NCBI GenBank assembly: GCA_035798135.1
Contig: JAPFBR010000005.1
Coordinates: 62,001 to 126,000, forward strand
Origin: Sediminicola sp035798135
Lineage (GTDB): Bacteria > Bacteroidota > Bacteroidia > Flavobacteriales > Flavobacteriaceae
Direction: 5' to 3'
Length of the DNA stretch: 64,000 nucleotides
The stretch's first letter is position 1. Each line of letters starts with the position of its first letter. Below, piece after piece: positions 16,868-25,586 of the stretch. The notes below the pieces were generated by a model. That model had not been told where the DNA came from and made no database searches. It saw nothing but the letters and a program-made list of their open reading frames with translations. The position numbers and the translations under genes were made by a program.

Positions 16868-17947
16868 ATGAGGTTTTCACTTTTCACATATCTGAAGGAT
16901 CTTTTTGTGTCCAAAAGGATATTAAGAAGAGGTATTGTTCAAGAAAATTTGGTTCAAGCAGATATTTTATTGGAAAGGCTTATTGAAGAAAAGAAGATAC
17001 CCGGTTTGGCCGTAACGATTTTAAAAGAAGGGGATACTGTTTTTCAAAAAGGGTACGGTTATGCCGATTTAGAAATAAAAAATAGGGTAGACCCAAGGAA
17101 AACGATGTTTAGGATTGCCAGTGTCTCCAAGCCTATAGCCGCCACAGCATTGGCCCATATGGTTGAAGATGGGTTAATGGATTTGGATGCCTCCTTTTAT
17201 AATTACGTATCCTATTATCCGAAAAAAAAATACGATTTCACAATTCGGCAATTAGCTGGTCACACCGCCGGAATAAGAGGGTATCAAGGAAAGGAGCATG
17301 GGTTGAACAAGCCATACTCCATAAAGGAAAGCATAGAAATTTTTAAGGATTCTGATCTGCTTTTTGAACCTGGAAATAGTTACCACTATAATAGTTTTGA
17401 CTGGGTATTGGTCTCTCTTGCCATGCAGGAGGTCAGTGGTATCCCGTTTGATGAATACGTCAGGAAAAAAGTCCTACTTCCTTTAAAATTATACAACACA
17501 GCCCCTGAAATTGCCCATAAGCAGTATTCCGAAGAGGCAACCTTCTATTCCAAGAACAGGATTGGTTTCAGAAAAGCCATTCCCGTTAATAATTGGTACA
17601 AACTGGCAGGTGGCGGCTTTCTTTCCACATCCGAAGATATTGCCAATTTTGGTAATGCCTATCTTCAAAAAATAGTAGCAAATGGTCATCCTTGGTCCCA
17701 ATTTGTTACTTCCGAAAGGGTAAATGGGAAGCCCACCTTCTACGGGTTGGGATGGCAGGTGAGTCGGGATAAAAAGGGAAGACCTTTTTATGGCCATGTT
17801 GGCAATGGGGTAGGGGGATATTCCAATCTTTTCATATATCCAGATCAACACGTGGTGTTTTCTATTTTGGTGAACTGTACGAACCCAGAAATTCAGCAAG
17901 AATTGGATGAGGTGGTGGACGAGATGCTAAATAATCTGATAGCATAA
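16868..17947 (+). CDS. Serine hydrolase, beta-lactamase/LACTB family
   Basis: A 359-residue protein with the class C beta-lactamase/penicillin-binding fold. SVSK in RIASVSKPIAATAL gives the nucleophile and base, YHYNSF stands at the Tyr motif (YNS where esterases and AmpC have YSN or YAN, closer to LACTB), and HVGNGVGGYS is the third motif. HTAGIRGY is also LACTB-like. The N-terminus has a hydrophobic patch but no clear cleavage site, so location is unsure. Substrate may be a peptide or an ester; drug hydrolysis is not implied. A TATCTTTA element stands only 7 bases before the ATG, so the leader is very short or absent. Confidence 0.82.
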   Translation: MRFSLFTYLKDLFVSKRILRRGIVQENLVQADILLERLIEEKKIPGLAVTILKEGDTVFQKGYGYADLEIKNRVDPRKTMFRIASVSKPIAATALAHMVEDGLMDLDASFYNYVSYYPKKKYDFTIRQLAGHTAGIRGYQGKEHGLNKPYSIKESIEIFKDSDLLFEPGNSYHYNSFDWVLVSLAMQEVSGIPFDEYVRKKVLLPLKLYNTAPEIAHKQYSEEATFYSKNRIGFRKAIPVNNWYKLAGGGFLSTSEDIANFGNAYLQKIVANGHPWSQFVTSERVNGKPTFYGLGWQVSRDKKGRPFYGHVGNGVGGYSNLFIYPDQHVVFSILVNCTNPEIQQELDEVVDEMLNNLIA

Positions 17948-18110
17948 TTGAACGTGTTTTGGATAGCCTGACTTTCCCTGCGGATGACTTTTTTAATTTC
18001 CTCCAAAAAGTTTCTTTATATTTATGCAAACCGAAAAAAATGGAATAGTTATCCTGATAATTATTTGATTTGTATTAGGTATAAAGCATAAATAATTCAA
18101 CTAAACCACT

Positions 18111-21100
18111 ATGATGAACACCGTTCGTTTACTCTTGATTACCTTTCTTTTGCTGCCCTTATTCTTATATCCACAACGAAGTAAAAAGAAGAACCCCCTA
18201 CCAGAAACCGTACTTGTCGATAAGGATTTTCATCAGCTCAAATGGCGGAATATAGGCCCCTTTAGAGGTGGTAGAAGTGTTGCCAGTACTGGTGTAGTAG
18301 ACCAGCCAATGACCTATTATATGGGTTCCACGGGAGGTGGGGTCTGGAAAACAGAAGATGATGGGATAACATGGAAAAATATTTCCGACGGATTTTTTAA
18401 GACGGGGACCGTAGGTGCCATTGCCGTTGCAGAAAGCAATTCTAATATAGTGGTGGTTGGTATGGGGGAACATGCTGCCAGAGGGGTGATGACTTCAATG
18501 GGAAACGGGGTTTATAAATCTATGGATGCGGGTAAAACTTGGAAGCACATCGGCCTTGATAACAGCAGACATATTTCTGATGTGGTCATAAATCCCAATG
18601 ACCCAAATACCATATTTATTTCCGCCCAAGGGGCTCAATATGGAGCTTCATCGGAAAGAGGTGTTTACCGCTCCAAGGATGGTGGAGACACCTGGGAAAA
18701 AGTACTTTACGTAAATGATCTTACCGGGGCATCCTCAATAAGTATGGATATGAACAATCCCATGATCCTGTATGCCAGTATGTGGGAACATCAACGTTTT
18801 CCATGGACCATGGTTTCTGGAGGAGAAGGTTCTGGCCTTTATAAATCCACCGACGGAGGTACCACTTGGGAAAAGATGAAGGAAGGATTGCCCAAAGAAA
18901 TGGGTAAATCGGGTATTTCGGTATCACGTGCAAATTCTGATAGGGTATATGCAGTTGTAGAGGCCGAAGGAAAGCAAGGTGGGGTCTATCGTTCCGATGA
19001 TGGCGGGAAAAAATGGAAACAAACAAGTAAGGACAGGATCAATATCGCTCGGTCGTGGTACTATATGGAAATTTTTGCGGATCCCCAGAATGAGGATTGG
19101 GTGTATGTGCTTAACGCTCCTGTGACTAAATCCATTGATGGCGGCGCAAATTTTAGTCCTTTGTCCACACCCCATGGGGACAACCATCATTTGTGGATAC
19201 ACCCAAAGAACCATAACATCATGATCAACTCCAACGACGGAGGCGCCAATATTTCCAATAATGGGGGCAAGAGCTGGAGTACACAGGAAAATCAGCCCAC
19301 AGCACAATTTTACCGGGTAATAACGGATAATCTGGTGCCCTACAATATTTATGGGGGGCAACAGGACAATTCTTCCATATCCATAGTGAGCAGGACAACG
19401 GATAATGGAATCGATTGGCAGGACTGGCATCCTGCTTCGGGCTGTGAAAGTGCTTATTTGGCCTTTGATCCCAACAACCCTGACGTGATTTACGGCGGTT
19501 GTTACCAAGGGATCATTGAAAAATTTTATACGGCTTCACAGCAGTCAAAATCAATTAAAGAGTATCCTGAATTGGGGTTGGGGGTAGTGCCGAGCGATTT
19601 TAAGTTCCGTTATAATTGGAATGCCCCGATCATTGCCTCTCCCCACGATGTCAATATCATTTATCATGCGGGGAACGTCGTTTTTAAAACCATGGATGGC
19701 GGTACTACATGGGAGACTATTTCCGGCGACCTCACCAGGAATGATAAAACCAAACAAGGACCCGGTGGCGGCCCATATACCAATGAAGCCGCAGGAGGTG
19801 AAAATTACAATACCATCATGTATTTAGTAGAGTCACCTCATGAAAACGGGGTGCTTTGGGCCGGTTCGGATGACGGACTTGTACATCTCACCAAAGACGG
19901 TGGTATATCATGGCAAAATGTGAGTCCAGCTGATTTGGGTGAGGGTATTGTCAATCATATTGAAGTTTCTCCCCATGATCCTGGGACGGCCTATGTGACC
20001 GTTATGAAATACAAATTTATGGACCTTGCCCCATACATCTTTAAAACAACAGATTACGGTGTTACCTGGTCCAAGGTGGTCAATGGCATTTCCGATCCGC
20101 ATACCTTCGTAAGGGTAGTTAAAGAAGACCCGAAGAAACCGGGACTGCTTTATGCGGGGACAGAGACCGGTCTTTATATTTCATTCAATGCTGGGGTCAA
20201 TTGGCAACCTTTTCAATTGAATTTGCCTGTTGTGCCCATCAACGATCTAACGATACAAGACAATGATCTGATTGCCGCCACTGCAGGAAGATCGTTCTGG
20301 ATTCTAGATGACCTCAGTGCCATTCAAAATACAGATTTTAATAAGGAAAGTGTTGCACTTTTCAAACCTAAGGATACCTATCTACTTTTCGGTGGTAGTA
20401 GTGATGAGCCAGTTCCTGGAATAGGACAGAACCCTAAGCAGGGTGTTACCATGGATTATTACCTGCCCAAGGAAGGGGATAGCTTGGATTTAAAATTGGA
20501 AGTTTATAAAGGAGAAAAGCTCATCAGAACCTATACCAATAAGAAACCTAAGGATTTTAAATCATGGCCGGGAGGACCTTCCAAGCCTGAAGTGCTTTCC
20601 TCTAAAAAAGGTTACAATCGATTCACATGGGATTTTAGAACCGAAGATCTACCCGTCGTGGATAAGGTATTTTCCATGGGAGGTAATAGTGGATACAGGG
20701 TAGGTCCAGGAGCGTATTCCTTAAAGCTTATGTTGGACGGAAATGTTTCTGAGACTACGGTAACCATTATGGCAAATCCAAATATAGAGGCTACTTCCAA
20801 TGACTATATGGAACAGCAAGACATATTGGCCACTATAGACCAGACCATTCAGGATATGCATGTAGCTGTTAATCAGATGCGCTCTGCCAAAAGTCAGATT
20901 CAGGCCTATAAAAAATTACTGGAGAAAAACACTTCATTGACCGGCACCAAGGAATTGGTGGTTATGGGAGACTGGCTGGTAAACCGTATAGTTACTTGGG
21001 AAGAGAACCTGATACAGCCAAAACAGGAAACTTTCCAGGATGTCATCAACTTCAATAATAAATTAAGTGCCCAACTGTTACATTTGAAGGGTTATATTGA

Positions 21101-21269
21101 TGAAGCCTTTCCAAAAGTGACCCAAGGTGCCAAAACCAGATTGAACGATTTATTAGGGCAATGGAATACTTTTAAAAAAGAGCACGATGCCATTGTAGTT
21201 ACCGAAATGAAGGCGTATAACGAGAAGTATCAATCATTGGAAATTCCGGCTTTGATCATCGGCCAATAG
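18111..21269 (+). CDS. Large secreted BNR/sortilin-type beta-propeller protein
   Basis: A 1052-residue exported protein with a signal peptide (about residues 1-21, hydrophobic LLLITFLLLPLFLY). It carries at least eight BNR/Asp-box repeats of the form S/T-x-D-x-G-x-T-W, for example KTEDDGITW, KSMDAGKTW, RSKDGGDTW, KSTDGGTTW, RSDDGGKKW, KTMDGGTTW and TKDGGISW. These build one or two beta-propellers related to VPS10/sortilin and glycosidase domains over about residues 40-750. The last 300 residues are a beta domain followed by a helical segment (YMEQQDILATIDQTIQ onwards). The family is widespread in Bacteroidota; the ligand or substrate is unknown. Confidence 0.82.
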   Translation: MMNTVRLLLITFLLLPLFLYPQRSKKKNPLPETVLVDKDFHQLKWRNIGPFRGGRSVASTGVVDQPMTYYMGSTGGGVWKTEDDGITWKNISDGFFKTGTVGAIAVAESNSNIVVVGMGEHAARGVMTSMGNGVYKSMDAGKTWKHIGLDNSRHISDVVINPNDPNTIFISAQGAQYGASSERGVYRSKDGGDTWEKVLYVNDLTGASSISMDMNNPMILYASMWEHQRFPWTMVSGGEGSGLYKSTDGGTTWEKMKEGLPKEMGKSGISVSRANSDRVYAVVEAEGKQGGVYRSDDGGKKWKQTSKDRINIARSWYYMEIFADPQNEDWVYVLNAPVTKSIDGGANFSPLSTPHGDNHHLWIHPKNHNIMINSNDGGANISNNGGKSWSTQENQPTAQFYRVITDNLVPYNIYGGQQDNSSISIVSRTTDNGIDWQDWHPASGCESAYLAFDPNNPDVIYGGCYQGIIEKFYTASQQSKSIKEYPELGLGVVPSDFKFRYNWNAPIIASPHDVNIIYHAGNVVFKTMDGGTTWETISGDLTRNDKTKQGPGGGPYTNEAAGGENYNTIMYLVESPHENGVLWAGSDDGLVHLTKDGGISWQNVSPADLGEGIVNHIEVSPHDPGTAYVTVMKYKFMDLAPYIFKTTDYGVTWSKVVNGISDPHTFVRVVKEDPKKPGLLYAGTETGLYISFNAGVNWQPFQLNLPVVPINDLTIQDNDLIAATAGRSFWILDDLSAIQNTDFNKESVALFKPKDTYLLFGGSSDEPVPGIGQNPKQGVTMDYYLPKEGDSLDLKLEVYKGEKLIRTYTNKKPKDFKSWPGGPSKPEVLSSKKGYNRFTWDFRTEDLPVVDKVFSMGGNSGYRVGPGAYSLKLMLDGNVSETTVTIMANPNIEATSNDYMEQQDILATIDQTIQDMHVAVNQMRSAKSQIQAYKKLLEKNTSLTGTKELVVMGDWLVNRIVTWEENLIQPKQETFQDVINFNNKLSAQLLHLKGYIDEAFPKVTQGAKTRLNDLLGQWNTFKKEHDAIVVTEMKAYNEKYQSLEIPALIIGQ

Positions 21270-21310
21270 TATTTTTTTAGATTTATCGGATCTTCTAAAG
21301 GAAAAGAACA

Positions 21311-21341
21311 AAAAAGAGCCTCACATAGAGGCTCTTTTTAT
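21311..21341. terminator. Bidirectional terminator
   Basis: AAAAAGAGCCTC (21311-21322) and GAGGCTCTTTTT (21328-21339) form a 12-base stem around ACATA. T tracts are present on both strands, so it serves the BNR gene and the convergent gldA. Confidence 0.9.
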
Positions 21342-21351
21342 TTTATTATAA

Positions 21352-22248
21352 TTAAACATGGGTCAATTCGGTGAATAGACTTTCCAGATTTTTATTCTTT
21401 CTACTTAATTGAAGGGTCTTAAGTTTATTGTCATGCGCAAAATCAAATACTATTGGTCGCATGTCGATAGAGGTATTAAAAGTTATATCATAGACAAAGC
21501 CTACAATGTTTTTAACAAGGACAACATTGGGTAATTTTCGCAAAAAGGCTTCCTCCACCCTATAATCGAATTCTACTTCTATAATTTGTTCTTCCGCTGA
21601 TCTCAATTCCTCCAATTTCTTATCTGCAACTACAACTCCTTTGTTGATAATGATGACGCGATCACAGACCGCTTCCACTTCTTTCATGATATGGGTGGAA
21701 AGCAAGATGGTTTTCTCTTTACCGATTTCTATGATCAGTTTGCGTATTTCCAAGAGCTGGTTGGGGTCCAGACCAGTGGTAGGTTCATCCAAAATCAGTA
21801 CTTCTGGATCGTGCAACAGGGCCGCGGCCAGTCCTACCCTTTGTCGGTACCCCTTGGAAAGTTGTCCAATCTTTTTGTGTGACTCGGGAGTCAGGCCTGT
21901 TTGGCCAATGACGGTTTCAATGCGGTCTTTCCCCACCTTATAAACGTTGGCATTGAATTCCAGATATTCCTTCACATACATGTCCAGATACAGCGGATTG
22001 TGTTCTGGTAGGTATCCAATGCTTTTTTGCACCTGTTTTTTATCGGTAATTACATCAAAGGAATTCACGGCAGCCTCCCCATTATCGGCCAGACTATAAG
22101 TGGTAAGGATTTTCATCAAGGTTGATTTTCCAGCACCATTAGGGCCTAAGAAACCCACAATTTCCCCTTTCTCAATGGTAAAGGATATATTGGATAGTGC
22201 TTTTTGGGAACCAAAACTTTTAGTGATGTTTTTGACCGCTATGGACAT
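21352..22248 (-). CDS. gldA: Gliding-motility ABC transporter ATP-binding protein GldA
   Basis: A 298-residue ABC ATPase: Walker A GPNGAGKST (residues 35-43), signature LSKGYRQRVGLAAAL, Walker B VLILDEP with TTGLDPNQ, and the STHIMKEVE switch. After about residue 215 it has the C-terminal domain seen in GldA, the energising subunit of the GldAFG transporter of Flavobacteria gliding. The membrane partners gldF and gldG are not in the window, as is usual for the separate gldA locus. The start is set at the ATG giving MSIAVKN; the frame extends 6 residues upstream. A NosF/CcmA-type transporter would look similar, but gldB and gldC in the same window support GldA. Confidence 0.85.
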   Translation of the reverse strand: MSIAVKNITKSFGSQKALSNISFTIEKGEIVGFLGPNGAGKSTLMKILTTYSLADNGEAAVNSFDVITDKKQVQKSIGYLPEHNPLYLDMYVKEYLEFNANVYKVGKDRIETVIGQTGLTPESHKKIGQLSKGYRQRVGLAAALLHDPEVLILDEPTTGLDPNQLLEIRKLIIEIGKEKTILLSTHIMKEVEAVCDRVIIINKGVVVADKKLEELRSAEEQIIEVEFDYRVEEAFLRKLPNVVLVKNIVGFVYDITFNTSIDMRPIVFDFAHDNKLKTLQLSRKNKNLESLFTELTHV

Positions 22249-22486
22249 AAAGATAATTTTCACCAAAAATAAAGCAAATTAACGAAACCATGATTTCTAT
22301 TTCCTAGGAGATATTATTATCTCAATTTCAGAAATATAAAAAACATGAAATAGGTAGGTTTTGATATTGGAGGTTTCCTTTGAACCTTTTAAAAATCAAT
22401 TATTCGTAAATAATGTTAGTATTTGTGGAGTTTTGTATATCAATTGTTTAATAAATTGGATTATTTGAAAAAAGAAGGTCTTAAAA

Positions 22487-22516
22487 TTTGATTTTTAAAT
22501 TTAATATTTACCTTAG
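22487..22516 (+). promoter_or_regulatory. Predicted promoter of the aromatic operon
   Basis: TTTG at 22487-22490 and TACCTTAG at 22509-22516 approximate the -33/-7 pair with an 18-base spacer. Transcription would begin about 12 bases before the leader peptide ATG. The -7 element deviates from TAnnTTTG at one base. Confidence 0.45.
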
Positions 22517-22535
22517 CAAAAGATTTTGTAAATAA

Positions 22536-22607
22536 ATGACAAAGCAATATATCTGGAACGGTTTTTATTTCTACTTCTTTTTTAAAAGAGGTACGGGACT
22601 GTTCTAG
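22536..22607 (+). CDS. Leader peptide of the phenylalanine/tyrosine operon
   Basis: A 23-codon reading frame, ATG to TAG, with seven consecutive aromatic codons at positions 10-16 (F-Y-F-Y-F-F-F) and a further Phe as the last residue. It is immediately followed by a terminator hairpin and then pheA, so it is a classical attenuation leader: ribosome stalling at these codons reports charged tRNA-Phe and tRNA-Tyr. The codons run TTT TAT TTC TAC TTC TTT TTT. The peptide itself is not expected to have a function. Confidence 0.85.
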   Translation: MTKQYIWNGFYFYFFFKRGTGLF

Positions 22608-22643
22608 CATATTTTAAAAATATAGATAGCAAAAAAGTCCCGT
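22593..22643 (+). promoter_or_regulatory. Antiterminator pairing of the pheA attenuator
   Basis: ACGGGACT (22593-22600, inside the last leader codons) is the exact reverse complement of AGTCCCGT (22636-22643). The second arm is also the 5' arm of the terminator, so the two hairpins exclude each other. A ribosome stalled on the aromatic run leaves the first arm free and permits read-through. One that reaches the TAG covers it and lets the terminator form. Confidence 0.85.
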
Positions 22644-22664
22644 GAAAACTGGGACTTTTTTTTT
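22631..22664 (+). terminator. Attenuator terminator before pheA
   Basis: AAAAAAGTCCC (22631-22641) pairs with GGGACTTTTTT (22651-22661), an 11-base stem with a 9-base loop, running into a tract of nine T (22656-22664). It lies 73 bases before the pheA start, downstream of the leader peptide. Confidence 0.9.
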
Positions 22665-22737
22665 GGTCCAAACCTAAATGGCGATCTCTAATAGTAGTAA
22701 CAAAAACCCCCTTGGTACATAGGGTCGAATAAGAATA

Positions 22738-23568
22738 ATGGCATTAAAAATAGCAATACAGGGAATAAAGGGATCCAACCACCATCAGGTGGCCAAGGAT
22801 CACTTTGGGGATGATATAGACCTAGTGGAATGTATGTCCTTTGATGGGCTTGTGGATCAGCTGCTCATCAACAAAGCGGACAAAGGTGTCATGGCTATTG
22901 AAAACTCCATCGCAGGGTCCATTATTCCAAATTACGCCTTGGTCTACAAGAATAACCTACATATTATTGGGGAACATTACTTAAACATCCACCATCATCT
23001 AATGGTCCTCAAAGGCCAGAAAATGGCAGATATTCAAGAAGTTCACTCACATCCAATGGCATTGTTGCAATGCAAGGAATATTTTAGGGACTTCCCCTCT
23101 ATAAAATTAGTGGAGGATGTGGATACGGCAGAAACCGCCAAAAGAATTCAAGATGAAAAATTGAAACACATTGCAGCCATTGCTCCTAAGGTAGCGGCTG
23201 AATTGTACGATTTGGAAATCATTGCCTCAGAGATACAGACCATTAAAAACAATTCAACAAGGTTTATCATCGTCAAAACCCAAAACAAGGTACTCCCTGA
23301 AGAGGAAATAAATAAAGCCTCCCTACGGTTTCTGACAGATCACAAAAGGGGAAGTTTGGCAGCTGTGTTGAATGTGATGAGCGATTGTAACATGAATCTT
23401 ACGAAGATCCAATCCCTACCCGTAATAGAGCGTCCATGGAAATATTCCTTTTTTGTAGATGTTACTTTTGATTCCTATGCGCATTATGCGAAGGCAAAGT
23501 CGCTTTTAGAGATTATGTCAGAAGAATTTAAGGTATTGGGTGAATATAAAAATGGAAGAAGCTTATGA
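22738..23568 (+). CDS. pheA: Prephenate dehydratase
   Basis: A 276-residue enzyme that converts prephenate to phenylpyruvate. The catalytic domain (about 1-185) starts IAIQGIKGSNHHQVA and contains MAIENSIAGSI and the substrate motif STRFIIV. A C-terminal ACT domain begins at GSLAAVLNVMSDCNMNLTKI. In that domain the Phe-binding ESRP motif is replaced by QSLP, so feedback by phenylalanine may be weak or different. It is the first structural gene after the attenuator, has no chorismate mutase domain (that activity is fused to DAHP synthase at the operon's end) and overlaps the aminotransferase by 4 bases. Confidence 0.94.
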   Translation: MALKIAIQGIKGSNHHQVAKDHFGDDIDLVECMSFDGLVDQLLINKADKGVMAIENSIAGSIIPNYALVYKNNLHIIGEHYLNIHHHLMVLKGQKMADIQEVHSHPMALLQCKEYFRDFPSIKLVEDVDTAETAKRIQDEKLKHIAAIAPKVAAELYDLEIIASEIQTIKNNSTRFIIVKTQNKVLPEEEINKASLRFLTDHKRGSLAAVLNVMSDCNMNLTKIQSLPVIERPWKYSFFVDVTFDSYAHYAKAKSLLEIMSEEFKVLGEYKNGRSL

Positions 23569-24710
23569 TTGCTGCAGACAGATTGAAAACGGTGGAAGAA
23601 TACTACTTCTCAAAAAAATTAAGGGAAGTCAGAGGGTTAATGGCAGAAGGTAGGCCCATTATCAATATGGGTATTGGGAGTCCGGATTTGGCCCCTTCTC
23701 AGGAAGTCATCGAGGCCCTACAGGAATCTGTAAATGGTGCCAATGCCCATCAATACCAAAGCTATCAGGGCCTCCCAGAATTGAGGGAAGCATTTGCCAC
23801 GTTTTACCATGCGAAATTTGGGGTTACGGTAAATCCGGCCAATGAAGTGCTGCCTTTGATGGGATCCAAAGAAGGAATTATGCATATCAGTATGGCATTC
23901 TTAAATCCAGGGGATGAGGTGTTGATTCCCAATCCGGGATATCCTACCTATTCTTCCGTAACCAATTTAGTAGGTGCCATTCCCAAATATTACGATTTGT
24001 TGGCTAAGAATGGCTGGTTTCCCGATTTGGAAGCCTTGGAAAAGAAAGATCTGTCCAAGGTGAAAATTATGTGGACCAGTTACCCCCATATGCCCACCGG
24101 TGCCACAGCATCTGAGGCCCAATTAATGGATCTGGTAGCCTTTGCCAAGCGGAACAATATTCTTTTGGTAAATGACAATCCTTACAGTTTTGTGCTCAAC
24201 CAAACCCCTATCAGTATTTTAGGCGTAGAAGGTGCCATGGAAGTGGCACTGGAACTTAATTCATTGAGCAAGACGTTTAACATGGCCGGATGGCGAGTGG
24301 GGATGGTTTTGGGCAGCAAAGCCCATATTGATGAGGTTTTAAAGGTGAAGAGCAATATGGATTCCGGGATGTTTTATGGCATACAAAAAGGGGCAATTGC
24401 CGCCCTTCAGAGTAGCGAAGTCTGGTTTGATAAACTAACAAAAGTTTATACGTCAAGAAGGAATCTGGTGTTCCAATTGGCGGATAAGTTGAACTGTACC
24501 TATGATGGACAAAATGCAGTAGGTATGTTCGTATGGGCAAAATTACCTGTGGGTATCGCCTCGGCTGAAACATTTATTGATGAAGTGTTATATGGCAAGA
24601 ATATATTTATCACCCCAGGGACCATTTTTGGAAGTAATGGAGAAGGGTATATTCGATTTTCACTTTGTGTTACAGAAGATAAAATTAAGGAAGCAATAAG
24701 TAGATTTTAA
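23565..24710 (+). CDS. Class I/II PLP aminotransferase (probable aromatic or prephenate aminotransferase)
   Basis: A 381-residue fold-type I aminotransferase. Visible are NMGIGSPDLAPS at the N-terminus, YPTYSSV for substrate, NDNPYSFV for the pyridine-ring aspartate or asparagine, the PLP lysine in SLSKTFNMAGWRVG and the carboxylate-binding arginine in GYIRFSLC. Placement between pheA and tyrA, with a 4-base overlap and a 4-base gap, points to the final transamination of phenylpyruvate and 4-hydroxyphenylpyruvate, or of prephenate. The exact substrate cannot be read from the sequence. Confidence 0.88.
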   Translation: MIAADRLKTVEEYYFSKKLREVRGLMAEGRPIINMGIGSPDLAPSQEVIEALQESVNGANAHQYQSYQGLPELREAFATFYHAKFGVTVNPANEVLPLMGSKEGIMHISMAFLNPGDEVLIPNPGYPTYSSVTNLVGAIPKYYDLLAKNGWFPDLEALEKKDLSKVKIMWTSYPHMPTGATASEAQLMDLVAFAKRNNILLVNDNPYSFVLNQTPISILGVEGAMEVALELNSLSKTFNMAGWRVGMVLGSKAHIDEVLKVKSNMDSGMFYGIQKGAIAALQSSEVWFDKLTKVYTSRRNLVFQLADKLNCTYDGQNAVGMFVWAKLPVGIASAETFIDEVLYGKNIFITPGTIFGSNGEGYIRFSLCVTEDKIKEAISRF

Positions 24711-24714
24711 AGGG

Positions 24715-25575
24715 ATGAACGTATTTATAATCGGTGTTGGATTAATAGGTGGCTCTATGGCCAAGGATATCAAAAATTTTGATCCAGAGGCTATAATATA
24801 TGGTATCGACACCAATGAAATACACTTGGAAGAAGCACTATCACTCGGATTGATAGACAAAAGTGCAACTTACCAAGATTTGACAATAGCAGATGTGGTT
24901 ATTGTTTCCATACCTGTAGATGTTATGGTTTCAGAGCTTCCCAAAGTTTTGGATGTCGTAAATGACGATGCAGTGGTGTTGGACGCAGGGTCAACAAAAG
25001 CGTTAATTTGTAGTACGCTGGAGCACCATCCCAAAAGAAGGAATTTCCTGGCATGCCATCCTATTGCGGGAACTGAATTTTCGGGACCTTCAGCAGCTAT
25101 CAATGGCCTGTTTAAAGGAAAGACCAATATTATTTGTGAAGTAGAAAAAACGGCTTTTAAGTTGCAGGAAAGAGCATTGGAGATATTTCAAAAATTAGGG
25201 ATGCGTATCAGATATATGAACCCGGACGCTCACGATAAGCATATTGCTTATGTCTCCCATCTGTCACATATAAGTGCTTTTATGTTGGGCAAGACGGTAA
25301 TTGAAAAAGAAAAAAATGAGCGTGATATTTTTGACATGGCGGGAAGTGGATTTGAAAGTACAGTGCGCTTGGCAAAAAGTTCCCCAGCAATGTGGACGCC
25401 TATTTTTGAGCAGAACAGGGAGAATGTGATTGAAACCTTGGAAGAATACATCATAAATTTAGAAGCTTTCAAAAAAATGATCGTTGAAAGTGATTATGAA
25501 GGTATTTATAAGGAAATGAGCAATACCAACAGAATAAAAGAAATATTAAACGGAATACCACTAAATAAAAATTAG
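24715..25575 (+). CDS. tyrA: Prephenate dehydrogenase
   Basis: A 286-residue NAD(P)-dependent enzyme that oxidatively decarboxylates prephenate to 4-hydroxyphenylpyruvate. The Rossmann motif IGVGLIGGS is at residues 6-14. The conserved HPIAGTEFSGP block with the substrate-binding histidine and the HDKHIAYVSHLSH active-site helix follow. There is no ACT or chorismate mutase domain. Its place under a leader with both Phe and Tyr codons explains why the leader mixes both residues. Confidence 0.94.
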   Translation: MNVFIIGVGLIGGSMAKDIKNFDPEAIIYGIDTNEIHLEEALSLGLIDKSATYQDLTIADVVIVSIPVDVMVSELPKVLDVVNDDAVVLDAGSTKALICSTLEHHPKRRNFLACHPIAGTEFSGPSAAINGLFKGKTNIICEVEKTAFKLQERALEIFQKLGMRIRYMNPDAHDKHIAYVSHLSHISAFMLGKTVIEKEKNERDIFDMAGSGFESTVRLAKSSPAMWTPIFEQNRENVIETLEEYIINLEAFKKMIVESDYEGIYKEMSNTNRIKEILNGIPLNKN

Positions 25576-25586
25576 AATACATTAAA

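Noticed and set aside
16868..17947. Beta-lactamase resistance gene
   Set aside because: The SxxK fold is shared by many esterases and peptidases. The second motif (YNS) and HTAGIRGY are LACTB-like, so antibiotic hydrolysis is not supported.
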